DNA of 64,000 bases. Source: Halopseudomonas xinjiangensis. Its GTDB lineage: Bacteria > Pseudomonadota > Gammaproteobacteria > Pseudomonadales > Pseudomonadaceae. A program made the position numbers and the translations under genes. Shown here in pieces: positions 44,192 to 54,699 of this stretch (position 1 is its first letter; every line of letters starts with the position of its first letter). The stretch covers positions 2,755,001-2,819,000 of the forward strand of contig NZ_LT629736.1 of the NCBI RefSeq assembly GCF_900104945.1, given 5' to 3'. A model generated the notes under the pieces. The model was not told the origin of the DNA. It saw only the letters and a list, made by a program, of their open reading frames with translations, and did no database searches.

Positions 44192-44869
44192 TCATGCGTA
44201 GGTGATCAGTGACTGATGCTGCGGATGGTCCAGATGCGGCACGCTGTTGAAGCTGCTCAAGCGCATCGAGCGCTGATTGAACACGCAGTGGATGAGACCG
44301 GTGTTACGCGTCTGCAGATTGAGTTCGACCATGGTCTCGCAGGGCGCATCCAGCAACTGGCGAACCAGCATCGCAATCGCTCCTCCGGAACTGATTGCCA
44401 GGACCCGCTTGCCCGCGCAGCGAGCCATGAGATCTTCCTTCATAAAGCGAACGCGCTCTTCGAACGCCGCCCAGGTTTCCGGCAAATCGCCCTCCAGGCC
44501 TGACTGTGACCAGAGGATGATGCCCTTGCGCAGACGCTTGAAGAAGTCGGATACCGCTGGTTTCTCCGGGAGCTTCTCTTCCGGGAACTGAGCCGTATAG
44601 GCGGCGAGAATGGCGTGGAAATCGAACTCGTTCAGCTGGGTGAATACTTCGAACGAGGGGTCCTTCAGGTCCAGACCGGCACAGATGCCCTCTGCGGTCT
44701 CGCGATGACGCACCATATCGCCGGTGAGAATGTGATCGAAGTGCATGTCGCGCTCGCGGAAGTACTCACCAAGCAACCGCGCTTGGCGATGACCCTTGTC
44801 CGACAGCTGATCGTAATTGCTCGAGCCGAAGGACGCCTGGCCGTGACGTACAAAGTAAACTTCTGACAT
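44192..44869 (-). CDS. Histidine phosphatase family protein
   Basis: A 225-residue phosphoglycerate-mutase-like phosphatase with the catalytic R8-H9-G10 in YFVRHGQASFG. A later histidine-region AISSGGAIAMLV stands where the second catalytic histidine lies in the family (often SHGG, here SSGG), so that histidine appears replaced by serine. The substrate is unknown. The ATG at 44869 gives the usual MSEVYFVRHG start. It is downstream of ssb behind a terminator. Confidence 0.87.
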   Translation of the reverse strand: MSEVYFVRHGQASFGSSNYDQLSDKGHRQARLLGEYFRERDMHFDHILTGDMVRHRETAEGICAGLDLKDPSFEVFTQLNEFDFHAILAAYTAQFPEEKLPEKPAVSDFFKRLRKGIILWSQSGLEGDLPETWAAFEERVRFMKEDLMARCAGKRVLAISSGGAIAMLVRQLLDAPCETMVELNLQTRNTGLIHCVFNQRSMRLSSFNSVPHLDHPQHQSLITYA

Positions 44870-44892
44870 CTTGGATTCGCTTTTTCCTGGGC

Positions 44893-44943
44893 AAAACAAA
44901 GCCCGGTGAGCCGAAGAACATCATCCTCGACCAAGCCGGGCTG
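44893..44943 (-). terminator. Intrinsic terminator of ssb
   Basis: On the minus strand AGCCCGG (44936-44942 on the plus strand) pairs with CCGGGCT (about 44900-44906) around a long loop, followed by TTGTTTT. It ends ssb transcription before the histidine phosphatase gene. Confidence 0.6.
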
Positions 44944-44959
44944 GTTCGACAGCTACATT

Positions 44960-45445
44960 CTAAAAAGGAATGTCGTCGTCAAAACTATCGTAATCGGGCA
45001 TCGATTGCGGCTGCTGTTGCGCCGGCTGCGGCGATGGCTGCTGCTGTTGCGGGCGCTGTTGCTGCGGACGCGGCGGGGCCATGCCCTGCTCACCGCCCTG
45101 CGGGCGACCGTCGAGCAGCTGCATCTGGCCGCCCATGTCGACGACGATTTCGGTGGTGTAGCGCTTGACGCCGTCTTTTTCCCATTCACGGGTCTGCAGA
45201 CGACCTTCGATGTACATCTTCGAGCCCTTGCGCACGTATTCACCGACGACCTCGGCAATACGGCCGAAGAACACCACTCGGTGCCATTCGGTGCGCTCTT
45301 GCTGCTGGCCTGTTTGCTTGTCCTTCCAGCTATCGGAGGTAGCAAGCGTGACGTTGGCGACGGCATTGCCATTGGGCAGGTAGCGGACTTCCGGATCGCC
45401 CCCGACGTTGCCGATCAGAATTACCTTGTTGACGCCTCTGGCCAT
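44960..45445 (-). CDS. ssb: Single-stranded DNA-binding protein
   Basis: SSB coats single-stranded DNA and recruits repair and replication proteins. The 161 residues comprise an OB fold (about 1-112) starting [20 protein letters not shown], a glutamine- and proline-rich linker (about 115-150) and the acidic tip [14 protein letters not shown] precedes the ATG. The MFS gene ends 28 bases upstream. Confidence 0.97.
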   Translation of the reverse strand: MARGVNKVILIGNVGGDPEVRYLPNGNAVANVTLATSDSWKDKQTGQQQERTEWHRVVFFGRIAEVVGEYVRKGSKMYIEGRLQTREWEKDGVKRYTTEIVVDMGGQMQLLDGRPQGGEQGMAPPRPQQQRPQQQQPSPQPAQQQPQSMPDYDSFDDDIPF

Positions 45446-45472
45446 GATTCAAATCTCCTGACGTGCCTGAGC

Positions 45473-46843
45473 TCAGGCTGGTTGTAGAACTCGATCCAGC
45501 GCTTCGCGATCCAGCACCTGCGTATCGACTTTGATGTATGCGGCCGCTTCCTCGGCCACGATGACCGCCTCGGCCACGCCCGGCACCGCGAGAATTCGCC
45601 GGAGCAGCGCCTCATCCCGGAACGGTGCATCGGGCAACGGCAGGCGATAGCTTTTGACATATGGCGGCTGCTTCATGGTAACACCAATCATCAGCCAGGA
45701 AAGAGCGAGCAAACCGCAAAGCAGGAAAACCCCGCCCAGGCCAAACTCCCCATAAGCCGCTCCTCCCAAGGCACCACCCAGCGCTGCGCCGATGAACTGG
45801 CTGGTCGAATAAACGCCCATCGCAGTCCCCTTGGCACCGGGAGGCGCGATCTTGCTCAGCAAGGACGGCAGAGTGGCCTCGAGCAGATTGAACGCAGTGA
45901 AATACACCACGATCGCCACCACCAGCCCATTCAGCGAATCGAGATTCAGCCAGATCATACCCTGCACCGCAGCCAGCAAGGCCACAGCGGCCAGAAGCAC
46001 CTGCTTCACCCGGCGCTTGCGTTCGGCATAGATGATCGCGGGCACCATCGCGACGAAGGAAACCAGCAAGGCCGACAGGTATACCCACCAATGCTGACTG
46101 GTGGGTAAACCGGCGTGGTCCTGCAGTGCCAGCGGGATCGCCACGAAACTCGCCATGAGGATCGCGTGCAGCGCGCCAATTCCATAGTTGAGCCGCAGCA
46201 ACTCCGGATTGCGCAGCGCCGGCATCAATGCGGAGCGCACCACGCCGGCCTCCCGGTGTTGCAGCGCCAGGGTCGGTGTTGGCACCACCCAGGTCACCAA
46301 TGCCAGGCCAACCAGCGCCAGCGCAACGGTGACGTAAAACACGCCGGAGAGCCCGGCGACCGAAGCGATGAGCGGGCCGGCGATCATCGCCACGCCGAAC
46401 GAGACGCCAATGCTCATACCTATCATCGCCATCGCCTTGGTCCGATGTTCGTCCCGCGTCAGATCAGCGACGAGCGCCATGATTGCCGCTGCGATCGCAC
46501 CGGCACCTTGCAGAATACGGCCCATCACCACACCAAGCATGCTGTCTGCCTGGGCCGCCACCAGCCCGCCCAGCGCGAACAACAGCAGTCCGCCAATGAT
46601 CACTGGCTTGCGACCGATACGGTCGGACAACATGCCGAACGGAATCTGCAGTAACGCCTGGGTGAAACCATAGGCACCGATTGCTACTCCTATGAGCAAC
46701 GGCGTCGCGCCATCGAGGTGCTGTCCGTAGGTGGCCAGCACCGGCAGGACCATGAACAATCCGAGCATGCGAAAGGCGAACACGGCTGCGAGCGATACCG
46801 CAGCGCGGCGCTCGATCGGCGTCATCGATTCAGCCTGTTGCAT
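45473..46843 (-). CDS. MFS transporter with C-terminal HMA-like extension
   Basis: A 456-residue major facilitator with twelve transmembrane segments and the loop signature GMLSDRIGRKPVI. The last 60-65 residues (after about 392) form a soluble domain with a beta-alpha-beta look around LLRRILAVPGVAEAVIVA and AAYIKVD, resembling a small metal-binding-like fold but without the CxxC metal ligands. The substrate is unknown. A GGAG site five bases before the ATG at 46843 fixes the start. Confidence 0.87.
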   Translation of the reverse strand: MQQAESMTPIERRAAVSLAAVFAFRMLGLFMVLPVLATYGQHLDGATPLLIGVAIGAYGFTQALLQIPFGMLSDRIGRKPVIIGGLLLFALGGLVAAQADSMLGVVMGRILQGAGAIAAAIMALVADLTRDEHRTKAMAMIGMSIGVSFGVAMIAGPLIASVAGLSGVFYVTVALALVGLALVTWVVPTPTLALQHREAGVVRSALMPALRNPELLRLNYGIGALHAILMASFVAIPLALQDHAGLPTSQHWWVYLSALLVSFVAMVPAIIYAERKRRVKQVLLAAVALLAAVQGMIWLNLDSLNGLVVAIVVYFTAFNLLEATLPSLLSKIAPPGAKGTAMGVYSTSQFIGAALGGALGGAAYGEFGLGGVFLLCGLLALSWLMIGVTMKQPPYVKSYRLPLPDAPFRDEALLRRILAVPGVAEAVIVAEEAAAYIKVDTQVLDREALDRVLQPA

Positions 46844-46974
46844 GAAATCTCCGGGATTGAAAAAGGCGCGCATTTTAGCATGCATGACTACGCAGCGTAG
46901 CGCTGGCAACGCCGCGCATGGACATCTTTGGTTGCAAAGCGAACGGGGGAATATGGCCTGCAACGGCTGCGATT

Positions 46975-47004
46975 TTGCTGCCTCGTTCCCAGGCAACGTA
47001 TACT
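46975..47004 (+). promoter_or_regulatory. Candidate uvrA promoter
   Basis: TTGCTG (46975-46980), an 18-base spacer and TATACT (46999-47004), 34 bases before the uvrA GTG. No clear LexA box (CTGT-N8-ACAG) was seen near it. Confidence 0.55.
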
Positions 47005-47037
47005 AACCGGCTTTGCTGGCCGCTGGGTAAATGTACT

Positions 47038-49875
47038 GTGGATACCATTCTCATCCGTGGGGCGCGCACCCACAATCTGAAGAACGTCGATCTCGATCTG
47101 CCCCGTGACAAGCTCATCGTCATTACCGGTCTGTCCGGTTCGGGAAAATCATCACTCGCCTTCGACACGCTCTACGCCGAAGGCCAGCGTCGTTACGTCG
47201 AGTCGCTGTCGGCCTATGCCCGCCAGTTCCTGGCGATCATGGAAAAGCCGGACGTCGACCATATCGAAGGTCTGTCGCCAGCGATCTCGATCGAACAGAA
47301 ATCGACTTCGCACAACCCGCGTTCGACTGTCGGCACCATTACCGAAATCTACGATTATCTGCGCCTGCTATTCGCGCGAGTCGGCACCCCGCGGTGCCCG
47401 GACCATGATCTGCCGCTGACTGCTCAAACCGTCAGCCAGATGGTCGACCAGGTGCTTGCCATGCCCGAGGGCAGCAAGCTGATGCTGCTCGCGCCAGTGA
47501 TGCGCGAGCGCAAGGGCGAGCACCTGGCACTGTTCGACGAGCTGCGTGCGCAGGGCTTCGTTCGCGCTCGCATCAACGGCCGCATTCATGATCTGGACGA
47601 AGCACCGGCACTGGAAAAGAACAAGAAGCACACCATCGAAGTCGTCGTCGATCGCTTCAAGGTGCGCGCCGATCTGCAGCTGCGTCTGGCCGAGTCCTTT
47701 GAGACCGCGCTGAACCTCGCCGACGGGCTGGCGATCATCGCGCCCATGGAAGGTGAAGAACTGGCGCCGGAAATCGTCTTCAGCGCACGTTTCGCCTGCC
47801 CGCAATGCGGTCACTCGATCAGCGAACTGGAGCCGCGGCTGTTTTCGTTCAACAATCCCGCCGGTGCCTGCCCCGTTTGCGATGGCCTGGGGGTCAAGCA
47901 ATTTTTCGACAGCAAGCGACTGGTCAACGGCGAGCTGACTCTGGCCGAAGGCGCGATTCGCGGCTGGGACCGGCGCAACGTCTACTATTTTCAGATGCTC
48001 AGTTCGCTGGCCAACCACTACGGTATCGATCTGGATCAGCCATTCGGCGAACTGCAGGACAAACATCGCAAGCTCATCCTAAGCGGCACCGGTACCGAGA
48101 AGGTCAGCTTCCGTTATCTGAATGATCGCGGCGATGTCGTCAAGCGTGAGCACCCGTTCGAAGGCATCCTGCCTAATATGGAGCGCCGTTATCGAGAAAC
48201 CGAATCGCAAAGCGTGCGCGAAGAGCTGGCCAAGTACCTCAGTACTCAGCCGTGTCCGGAGTGCGCCGGCACCCGACTGCGTCGCGAGGCCCGCCATGTA
48301 TTCATCGACGAGCGCAACCTCCCCGGGCTGACAACTCTTCCGGTCGGCGCCGCTGCCGAATACTTTGCGCAGCTGACGCTGCCGGGCAATCGCGGCGAGA
48401 TCGCCGAGAAAATCCTGAAGGAAATCCGCGAACGCCTGGCGTTCTTGGTTAACGTCGGGCTCGATTACCTGACGCTTGACCGCAGCGCAGACACACTGTC
48501 AGGCGGTGAAGCGCAGCGCATTCGCCTCGCCAGCCAGATCGGCGCAGGGCTGGTCGGGGTGATGTACATCCTTGACGAGCCGTCCATCGGCCTGCACCAG
48601 CGAGACAACGAGCGCCTGCTGGGAACGCTCGTACACCTGCGTGATCTGGGCAATACCGTCATCGTGGTGGAACATGACGAAGACGCGATCCGACTCGCCG
48701 ACTATGTTGTGGATATCGGTCCCGGCGCCGGTATCCACGGTGGTCGAATCGTATCGCAGGGCACGCCCGGGGAAGTGATGAACGACCCCAATTCGTTGAC
48801 CGGGATGTACCTGTCGGGCCGGATGAAAATCCCAGTCCCGCCGGAGCGCACCCCGCCGCGCAAGAACGAGTGGCTGCGCCTGAAAGGCGCCTGCGGCAAC
48901 AATCTGCAGAACGTCAACCTGGAGATACCCGTCGGCCTGATGACGTGCGTCACCGGCGTCTCCGGGTCGGGCAAGTCGACGCTGATCAACAATACTCTCC
49001 ACCCAATCACGGCGACCGCGCTGAATGGCGCGACGACGCTGGATGTCGCGCCTTACACGAGCTTCGACGGCCTGCAGCATCTGGACAAGGTCGTGGACAT
49101 CGACCAAAGCCCGATCGGACGGACTCCACGCTCCAACCCAGCGACCTATACCGGACTGTTCACCCCGATTCGCGAACTGTTCGCCGGTACCCAGGAAGCG
49201 CGCTCACGCGGCTACAAGGCCGGACGCTTCTCGTTCAACGTCAAGGGCGGGCGCTGTGAAGCCTGTCAGGGCGACGGCCTGATCAAGGTCGAGATGCACT
49301 TCCTACCGGACATCTACGTGCCATGCGACGTCTGCAAGAGCAAGCGCTACAATCGCGAGACGCTGGAGATCAAGTACAAGGGCAAGAGCATCCACGAGGT
49401 GCTGGAGATGACCATCGAGGAGGCGCGGAGCTTCTTCGACGCGGTACCGGCACTGGCCCGCAAGCTGCAAACGCTGATTGAGGTGGGTCTGTCATACATC
49501 CGCCTTGGTCAATCCGCGACCACTCTGTCGGGGGGTGAAGCCCAGCGCGTCAAACTGGCTCGCGAACTGTCCAAGCGCGACACTGGCAAGACGCTATATA
49601 TCCTCGACGAACCGACGACCGGCTTGCACTTTGCCGATATTCAGCAACTGCTCGATGTCCTGCATCGTTTACGTGACCACGGCAACACGGTCGTGGTCAT
49701 CGAACACAACCTGGATGTGATCAAGACGGCCGACTGGGTCGTCGATCTGGGGCCGGAAGGAGGCTTCAAGGGCGGGCAGATCATTGCCGCCGGCACCCCT
49801 GAGCAGGTATCGGAAATGAAGCAATCGCATACCGGCCTGTTTCTGGGGCCGCTTCTCAAGCGGGATAGGGCATAG
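47038..49875 (+). CDS. uvrA: Excinuclease ABC subunit A
   Basis: UvrA finds bulky DNA damage and loads UvrB in nucleotide excision repair. The 945-residue ABC protein has two nucleotide-binding domains: Walker [11 protein letters not shown] near 28 and [10 protein letters not shown] near 640, signature [12 protein letters not shown] and [12 protein letters not shown], Walker [13 protein letters not shown] and LDEPTTGLH. Zinc cysteines include CPQC, CPVC, CEAC and CDVC. The GTG at 47038 matches the usual N-terminus [14 protein letters not shown]. It is followed by a strong bidirectional terminator. Confidence 0.97.
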   Translation: MDTILIRGARTHNLKNVDLDLPRDKLIVITGLSGSGKSSLAFDTLYAEGQRRYVESLSAYARQFLAIMEKPDVDHIEGLSPAISIEQKSTSHNPRSTVGTITEIYDYLRLLFARVGTPRCPDHDLPLTAQTVSQMVDQVLAMPEGSKLMLLAPVMRERKGEHLALFDELRAQGFVRARINGRIHDLDEAPALEKNKKHTIEVVVDRFKVRADLQLRLAESFETALNLADGLAIIAPMEGEELAPEIVFSARFACPQCGHSISELEPRLFSFNNPAGACPVCDGLGVKQFFDSKRLVNGELTLAEGAIRGWDRRNVYYFQMLSSLANHYGIDLDQPFGELQDKHRKLILSGTGTEKVSFRYLNDRGDVVKREHPFEGILPNMERRYRETESQSVREELAKYLSTQPCPECAGTRLRREARHVFIDERNLPGLTTLPVGAAAEYFAQLTLPGNRGEIAEKILKEIRERLAFLVNVGLDYLTLDRSADTLSGGEAQRIRLASQIGAGLVGVMYILDEPSIGLHQRDNERLLGTLVHLRDLGNTVIVVEHDEDAIRLADYVVDIGPGAGIHGGRIVSQGTPGEVMNDPNSLTGMYLSGRMKIPVPPERTPPRKNEWLRLKGACGNNLQNVNLEIPVGLMTCVTGVSGSGKSTLINNTLHPITATALNGATTLDVAPYTSFDGLQHLDKVVDIDQSPIGRTPRSNPATYTGLFTPIRELFAGTQEARSRGYKAGRFSFNVKGGRCEACQGDGLIKVEMHFLPDIYVPCDVCKSKRYNRETLEIKYKGKSIHEVLEMTIEEARSFFDAVPALARKLQTLIEVGLSYIRLGQSATTLSGGEAQRVKLARELSKRDTGKTLYILDEPTTGLHFADIQQLLDVLHRLRDHGNTVVVIEHNLDVIKTADWVVDLGPEGGFKGGQIIAAGTPEQVSEMKQSHTGLFLGPLLKRDRA

Positions 49876-49881
49876 CGGGTA

Positions 49882-49912
49882 TAAAAAACCGGGCGATACG
49901 CCCGGTTTTTTA
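49882..49912. terminator. Bidirectional terminator between uvrA and katA
   Basis: CCGGGCG (49889-49895), loop ATA, CGCCCGG (49899-49905), followed by TTTTTT and preceded by AAAAAA. It should end both uvrA and the convergent katA transcripts. Confidence 0.95.
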
Positions 49913-49927
49913 TTCGGAGACAAAACG

Positions 49928-51373
49928 TCAAGCCGAAGCTTTAAGCGCCTCGCGCACGCCAACGCCGTATTCCGGATGCACCTTGTCGAAATGGCCAAGC
50001 TGCCGCGCGACGATGAACTCCGGCACACCTTGCATGGCTGCAGCGATATTGCTGAACAAACGCTGCTTCTGTCCTTCGTCAAACAACTCGAACAACGCAC
50101 GGGGCTGGCTGTAGTCGTCGTTGCCTTCGCGATGGTCAAACCGGTCCGCATCGCCTTCGAGGGGCAGAGGCGGCTCACCGTATTCCGGATTCTGCGCTGG
50201 GCCGCCGAATGAATTGGGTTCGTAATAGGCGTCCGCCACCGGCATATTCGGGGAAAAGCGCATTGCACCGTCTTTGTGATAGTGATGCACCGGACACTTC
50301 GGTGCGTTGACCGGCAGCGCTTCGTAGTGCGTCCCCAAGCGGTAACGGTGCGCATCAGCGTAGGAAAACACGCGAGCCTGAAGCATCTTGTCCGGAGAAA
50401 AACCAACGCCGGGTATCACGTTCGAGGGCGAGTAAGCAGCCTGCTCTATTTCGGCAAAATAGTTGTCAGCGTTACGGTTGAGCTCGAGGATGCCGACCTC
50501 AATCAGCGGAAACTCGGCATGCGGCCACACCTTCGTCAGATCGAACGGATTGTACGGGGTCTGCCGTGCCTGTTCTTCTGTCATGATCTGTACGCACATT
50601 CTCCAGCGAGGGAAGTCACCATTGTCGATCGCGCTGTACAGGTCCTCCTGTGTGCTTTCGCGAGTCTTGCCAACGACCTTTTCCGCCTGCTCGTTGGTCC
50701 AGTGCCGGTGTCCCTGGAGCGTCTTGAAGTGAAACTTGACCCACACGCGCTCGTTGGCTGCGTTAATGAAGCTGTAAGTATGCGACCCATAACCATTGAT
50801 GTGGCGAACGTCCGTCGGCAGCCCACGGTCAGACATCAGCATGGTGACCTGGTGGAGGCTTTCGGGCGACAGCGACCAGAAGTCCCACATCGCAGTGGGC
50901 GAACGCAGATTGGTGCGTGGGTGGCGTTTCTGAGTGTGAATGAAATCAGGAAACTTCAGCGGGTCGCGAACGAAGAACACTGGCGTATTGTTGCCGACGA
51001 CGTCCCAGTTACCCTCTTCCGTGTAGAACTTCACGGCGAAACCTCGAACGTCGCGCTCGGCATCTGCGGCGCCAAGCTCACCGGCCACGGTGGAAAAGCG
51101 CATGACCAGTTCAGTCTGCTTGCCGACCTCGGAGAAAAGCCGAGCGCGCGTGAAACGGGTGACGTCATTAGTGATAGTCAGCGTACCGAAAGCACCCGAC
51201 CCCTTGGCATGCACAACGCGCTCGGGGATGCGCTCCCGGTTCTGGTGAGCGAGCTTTTCGATGAGCTGGTAATCCTGTAACAACAGCGGACCCCGAGAAC
51301 CCGCACTAAGGGAGTTCTGGTTGTCGGCGATCGGATTGCCGGCACTGGTCGTCATGGTTTTTCTATCAATCAT
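49928..51373 (-). CDS. katA: Monofunctional heme catalase KatA
   Basis: KatA dismutates hydrogen peroxide. The 481-residue small-subunit clade catalase has the distal histidine H55 in [12 protein letters not shown], the asparagine segment [11 protein letters not shown] and the heme-ligand tyrosine segment [19 protein letters not shown] lies seven bases before the ATG. In P. aeruginosa bfrA separates uvrA from katA (recalled); here they are direct convergent neighbours. Upstream is an AT-rich region with no clear -35. Confidence 0.95.
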   Translation of the reverse strand: MIDRKTMTTSAGNPIADNQNSLSAGSRGPLLLQDYQLIEKLAHQNRERIPERVVHAKGSGAFGTLTITNDVTRFTRARLFSEVGKQTELVMRFSTVAGELGAADAERDVRGFAVKFYTEEGNWDVVGNNTPVFFVRDPLKFPDFIHTQKRHPRTNLRSPTAMWDFWSLSPESLHQVTMLMSDRGLPTDVRHINGYGSHTYSFINAANERVWVKFHFKTLQGHRHWTNEQAEKVVGKTRESTQEDLYSAIDNGDFPRWRMCVQIMTEEQARQTPYNPFDLTKVWPHAEFPLIEVGILELNRNADNYFAEIEQAAYSPSNVIPGVGFSPDKMLQARVFSYADAHRYRLGTHYEALPVNAPKCPVHHYHKDGAMRFSPNMPVADAYYEPNSFGGPAQNPEYGEPPLPLEGDADRFDHREGNDDYSQPRALFELFDEGQKQRLFSNIAAAMQGVPEFIVARQLGHFDKVHPEYGVGVREALKASA

Positions 51374-51504
51374 GGTTGGTTCCTTGTGCGAAATAGGTCC
51401 GGTTTCACCGGGCCAAAGCAGTATCGACCGCCTCGCTTAAGAGAACCAATTTATATATCCAAGCATCCTAATAGAGATACCCTAACATCGAGCCGCAGCC
51501 ACAA

Positions 51505-51529
51505 AAAAGCCGAGCAATGCTCGGCTTTT
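51505..51529. terminator. Terminator at the end of the alpha operon
   Basis: AAAAGCCGAGC (51505-51515), loop AAT, GCTCGGCTTTT (51519-51529). Both strands end in a T-run, so it terminates rplQ on the minus strand and could also block any rightward transcript. Confidence 0.92.
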
Positions 51530-51546
51530 CTTACGCAGCGGACAGC

Positions 51547-51930
51547 TTACTCTTCAGAAGCAGCAGCCAGCTCCGGACGATCCACCAGCTCCACGTAGGC
51601 CATGGGCGCGGCATCACCAGCGCGGAAACCGCACTTGAGAATGCGCACATAACCGCCGGGACGATCGGCGTAGCGCTTGCCCAGGTCATTAAACAGCTTA
51701 CCAACAGCTTCTTTGCTGCGGGTGCGGTCGAATGCCAGGCGACGGTTGGCCACGGTGTCTTCCTTGGCCAGGGTGATCAGCGGCTCAGCCACTCGGCGCA
51801 GTTCTTTCGCCTTGGGCAGAGTAGTCTTGATCAGTTCGTTTTCGAACAGCGACACCGCCATGTTCTGGAACATGGCCTTGCGGTGTGAGCTGGTCCGATT
51901 CAGGTGACGACCACTTTTACGATGACGCAT
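51547..51930 (-). CDS. rplQ: 50S ribosomal protein L17
   Basis: L17 lies near the peptide exit tunnel. The 127-residue protein starts [20 protein letters not shown], the family hallmark, and ends with the VELVDRPE strand. It is the last gene of the alpha operon, 26 bases after rpoA, followed by a strong terminator. Confidence 0.97.
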   Translation of the reverse strand: MRHRKSGRHLNRTSSHRKAMFQNMAVSLFENELIKTTLPKAKELRRVAEPLITLAKEDTVANRRLAFDRTRSKEAVGKLFNDLGKRYADRPGGYVRILKCGFRAGDAAPMAYVELVDRPELAAASEE

Positions 51931-51956
51931 CTTTCAAATCCTCGGTGTCGAGACGA

Positions 51957-52958
51957 TCAGGCGGAAACCTTATCGTCCTTCTTCAAGCTTGCCGGCGGCC
52001 AGTTGTCCAGACGCATACCCAGTGACAGACCACGCGAGGCCAGAACATCCTTGATCTCTGTCAGGGACTTCTTGCCAAGGTTCGGGGTCTTCAGCAGCTC
52101 CACTTCGGTACGCTGGATCAGATCGCCAATGTAATAGATATTTTCGGCTTTCAGGCAGTTGGCTGAACGCACTGTCAGTTCCAGATCGTCTACCGGGCGC
52201 AGCAGGATCGGATCGATCTCGTCTTCCTGATGCTCAACAACCGGCTCGTGATCGCCCTTGAGATCGACGAAAGCGGCCAGCTGCTGCTGCAGGATAGTCG
52301 CAGCACGACGGATCGCCTCTTCGGGATCCAGCGTGCCGTTGGTTTCCAGATCGATGATCAGCTTGTCCAGGTTGGTACGCTGCTCCACCCGGGCGCTCTC
52401 AACGACGTAGGCGACGCGACGAACCGGCGTGTAGGTAGCATCCAGCTGAAGGCGGCCAATCGAACGGCTCTCGTCTTCATCAGACTGACGAGCGTCGGCA
52501 GGCTCATAGCCACGGCCGCGAGCGACGGTGAGCTTCATGTTGAGCACACCATTGGCAGACAGGTTGGCGATGACGTGATCGGGGTTAACGATCTCGACAT
52601 CGTGGTCCAACTGGATGTCCGCACCAGTCACGGCACCCGGACCCTTCTTGGAAAGGTTCAGGGTAACGTGATCACGACCGTGCATCTTGATAGCCAGGCC
52701 TTTCAGGTTCAGCAGGATCTCGATGACGTCTTCCTGCACGCCTTCGATGGCGCTGTACTCATGCAACACGCCGTCGATTTCCGCCTCTACCACAGCGCAA
52801 CCGGGCATGGAGGAGAGCAGAATGCGACGCAGCGCATTGCCCAGGGTGTGACCGAAACCACGCTCCAACGGCTCCAAGGTGATCTTGGCGCGCGTGGGCG
52901 AGCTTTCCTGTACGTCGATATGACGCGGTGTTAGAAACTCGGTAACCGAACTTTGCAT
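51957..52958 (-). CDS. rpoA: RNA polymerase alpha subunit
   Basis: Alpha dimerises to start RNA polymerase assembly. The 333-residue protein has the N-terminal assembly domain (about 1-235) with [20 protein letters not shown], and the C-terminal domain (about 250-320), which contacts UP elements and activators, with [18 protein letters not shown]-like helices. The ATG at 52958 gives the standard N-terminus [18 protein letters not shown]; a longer upstream frame is artefactual. Confidence 0.97.
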   Translation of the reverse strand: MQSSVTEFLTPRHIDVQESSPTRAKITLEPLERGFGHTLGNALRRILLSSMPGCAVVEAEIDGVLHEYSAIEGVQEDVIEILLNLKGLAIKMHGRDHVTLNLSKKGPGAVTGADIQLDHDVEIVNPDHVIANLSANGVLNMKLTVARGRGYEPADARQSDEDESRSIGRLQLDATYTPVRRVAYVVESARVEQRTNLDKLIIDLETNGTLDPEEAIRRAATILQQQLAAFVDLKGDHEPVVEHQEDEIDPILLRPVDDLELTVRSANCLKAENIYYIGDLIQRTEVELLKTPNLGKKSLTEIKDVLASRGLSLGMRLDNWPPASLKKDDKVSA

Positions 52959-52984
52959 GGGAGGCACCTTTTGCTGTCTGTCGC

Positions 52985-53605
52985 TTACTTGGAGTACAGC
53001 TCGACGATCAGGTTTTCGTTGATGTCGGCGTACAGGTCGCTGCGTGAAGGCAGGCTTTTGAACACGCCTTCCTTCTTCGCTGCGTCGACTTCCAGCCATT
53101 CGACCGAGCCACGCTGAGCAGCCAGATCCAGCGAGCCGCTAATGCGCAGCTGATTCTTGGCCTTCTCACGAACCGCTACCACGTCGCCTGGCGATACCAG
53201 GAAAGACGCTACGTTCACGGTCTTGCCGTTTACCATGATTGCCTTGTGCGAAACCAGCTGACGCGATTCGGCACGGGTGGAGCCAAAGCCCATCCGGTAT
53301 ACGACATTATCCAGACGACGCTCGAGCAACTGCAGCAGGTTTTCGCCAGTCGCGCCTTTCAGGCGAGCAGCTTCCTTGTAGTAGTTGCTGAACTGACGCT
53401 CGAGGATGCCGTAAATACGACGAACCTTTTGCTTTTCACGCAGCTGGGTGCCGTACTCGGACAGACGACCACGGCGCTGGCCGTGGACGCCCGGAGGGCT
53501 TTCCAGCTTGCACTTCGAATCGAGGGCGCGCACGCCGCTCTTGAGAAACAGGTCAGTGCCTTCGCGACGAGACAGCTTGCACTTGGGACCAATATATCGA
53601 GCCAT
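52985..53605 (-). CDS. rpsD: 30S ribosomal protein S4
   Basis: S4 is a primary 16S rRNA binder and, in E. coli, the translational repressor of the alpha operon. The 206-residue protein starts [19 protein letters not shown] and has the S4 RNA-binding domain (about 95-160) with [12 protein letters not shown]. It is 15 bases after rpsK. Confidence 0.97.
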   Translation of the reverse strand: MARYIGPKCKLSRREGTDLFLKSGVRALDSKCKLESPPGVHGQRRGRLSEYGTQLREKQKVRRIYGILERQFSNYYKEAARLKGATGENLLQLLERRLDNVVYRMGFGSTRAESRQLVSHKAIMVNGKTVNVASFLVSPGDVVAVREKAKNQLRISGSLDLAAQRGSVEWLEVDAAKKEGVFKSLPSRSDLYADINENLIVELYSK

Positions 53606-53619
53606 TTACCGTCTCCTGA

Positions 53620-54009
53620 TTAAACGCGGCGCTTCTTGGGCGGGCGGCAGCCGTTATGTGGGATAGGGGTGACATCAGTGATGCCGCTGATCTTGTAACC
53701 ACAAGCATTCAGCGCGCGTACAGCTGACTCACGACCCGGGCCAGGGCCCTTCACGTTAACGTCGAGGTTCTTGAGACCATATTCCAGGGCCGCTTGACCA
53801 GCACGCTCTGCAGCTACCTGGGCAGCGAACGGAGTGCTTTTGCGCGAACCACGGAAACCGGAGCCACCAGAGGTAGCCCAGCTCAGAGCGTTGCCCTGGC
53901 GATCGGTAATGGTGATGATGGTGTTATTGAAAGACGCGTGGATGTGGGCGATCCCGTCGACCACCGTCTTTTTGACTTTCTTGCGAACACGAGCAGCAGG
54001 CTTAGCCAT
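53620..54009 (-). CDS. rpsK: 30S ribosomal protein S11
   Basis: S11 lies on the platform of the small subunit near the mRNA exit. The 129 residues include [20 protein letters not shown] and the C-terminal [15 protein letters not shown], both family-specific. It is 21 bases downstream of rpsM in the alpha operon. Confidence 0.97.
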   Translation of the reverse strand: MAKPAARVRKKVKKTVVDGIAHIHASFNNTIITITDRQGNALSWATSGGSGFRGSRKSTPFAAQVAAERAGQAALEYGLKNLDVNVKGPGPGRESAVRALNACGYKISGITDVTPIPHNGCRPPKKRRV

Positions 54010-54029
54010 ATCTGTATATTCCTTCGCGA

Positions 54030-54386
54030 TTACTTACGGATCGGCTTGCGCGGACCCTTGCGGGTACGAGCGTTGGTCTTGGTGCGCTGACCGCGGACCG
54101 GAAGGCCCTTACGGTGACGCAGACCACGATAGCAACCCAGATCCATGAGACGCTTGACGTTCATGTTGATCACACGACGCAGGTCACCTTCAACGGTGCT
54201 CTTGGCTACCTCATTGCGCAGCAGATCGACCTGCTCCTCGCTGAGTTCCTTGATCTTTGCACTGGGGGCGATGCCAGTGGCGGCACAGATTTCCTGTGCC
54301 TTGGTCTGACCGATACCGAAGATATAGGTCAGTGAGATAACAGTATGCTTGTTATCCGGGATGTTGACGCCTGCAATACGGGCCAT
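54030..54386 (-). CDS. rpsM: 30S ribosomal protein S13
   Basis: S13 sits in the head of the small subunit and contacts the P-site tRNA and L5. The 118-residue protein starts [20 protein letters not shown] and ends in the basic [18 protein letters not shown] tail. It is the first gene of the alpha operon, preceded by a structured leader at 54422-54457. Confidence 0.97.
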   Translation of the reverse strand: MARIAGVNIPDNKHTVISLTYIFGIGQTKAQEICAATGIAPSAKIKELSEEQVDLLRNEVAKSTVEGDLRRVINMNVKRLMDLGCYRGLRHRKGLPVRGQRTKTNARTRKGPRKPIRK

Positions 54387-54421
54387 CCAAATTACTCCGT
54401 CTGACAGCTACCTGACTCAAC

Positions 54422-54457
54422 CTGCACGTCACGTAAGTTGCGTGAAAAAGGGTGCAG
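54422..54457 (-). promoter_or_regulatory. Nested stem in the rpsM leader (alpha-operon leader candidate)
   Basis: Minus-strand RNA: outer arms CTGCAC/GTGCAG and inner arms TCACG/CGTGA with a 7-base loop. It lies 36 bases upstream of the rpsM start codon. In E. coli S4 represses alpha-operon translation through a leader pseudoknot; whether this element does the same is inference. Confidence 0.45.
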
Positions 54458-54468
54458 TAGGGTAGCGC

Positions 54469-54516
54469 TAACAAAAACAAAATTCAACCACCCGGCCAAT
54501 ATCATTGGCCGGGTGG
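54469..54516 (-). terminator. Terminator between rpmJ and rpsM
   Basis: A perfect 13-base stem, 54488-54500 with 54504-54516 around a 3-base loop, is followed on the minus strand by the T-rich stretch TTGAATTTTGTTTTTG (54472-54487). It should end or attenuate spc-operon transcription, so the alpha operon needs its own promoter just downstream. Confidence 0.9.
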
Positions 54517-54558
54517 TGAGTTATCCTGAGACGTAGTCTTCAATCAGTAGGCCGGGAT

Positions 54559-54675
54559 TTAACCCTGGCGCTGCTTGTGACGGGGCTCAGCGCTGCAGAT
54601 GACCCGAACGCTACCATTGCGACGGATAACCTTGCAGTTACGGCAAAGCTTTTTGACTGATGCAGCAACTTTCAT
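54559..54675 (-). CDS. rpmJ: 50S ribosomal protein L36 (zinc-ribbon form)
   Basis: A 38-residue protein read directly from the minus strand: [19 protein letters not shown] and onward, ending HKQRQG. C11, C14, C27 and H33 form the zinc site, so this is the zinc-containing form, which zinc starvation often replaces. It lies between secY and the terminator at 54469-54516, as the last spc-operon gene. Confidence 0.96.
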   Translation of the reverse strand: MKVAASVKKLCRNCKVIRRNGSVRVICSAEPRHKQRQG

Positions 54676-54699
54676 AACGTACTCCTGAAACCCGACGAC

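Noticed and set aside
46844-47037. LexA box for uvrA
   Set aside because: No CTGT-N8-ACAG pattern was found in the intergenic region.
50276-51280. 334-codon plus-strand frame opposite katA
   Set aside because: Shadow frame of the catalase gene.
51374-51500. OxyR site upstream of katA
   Set aside because: ATAG/CTAT-like pieces are present but the spacing of the four-part motif is not met.
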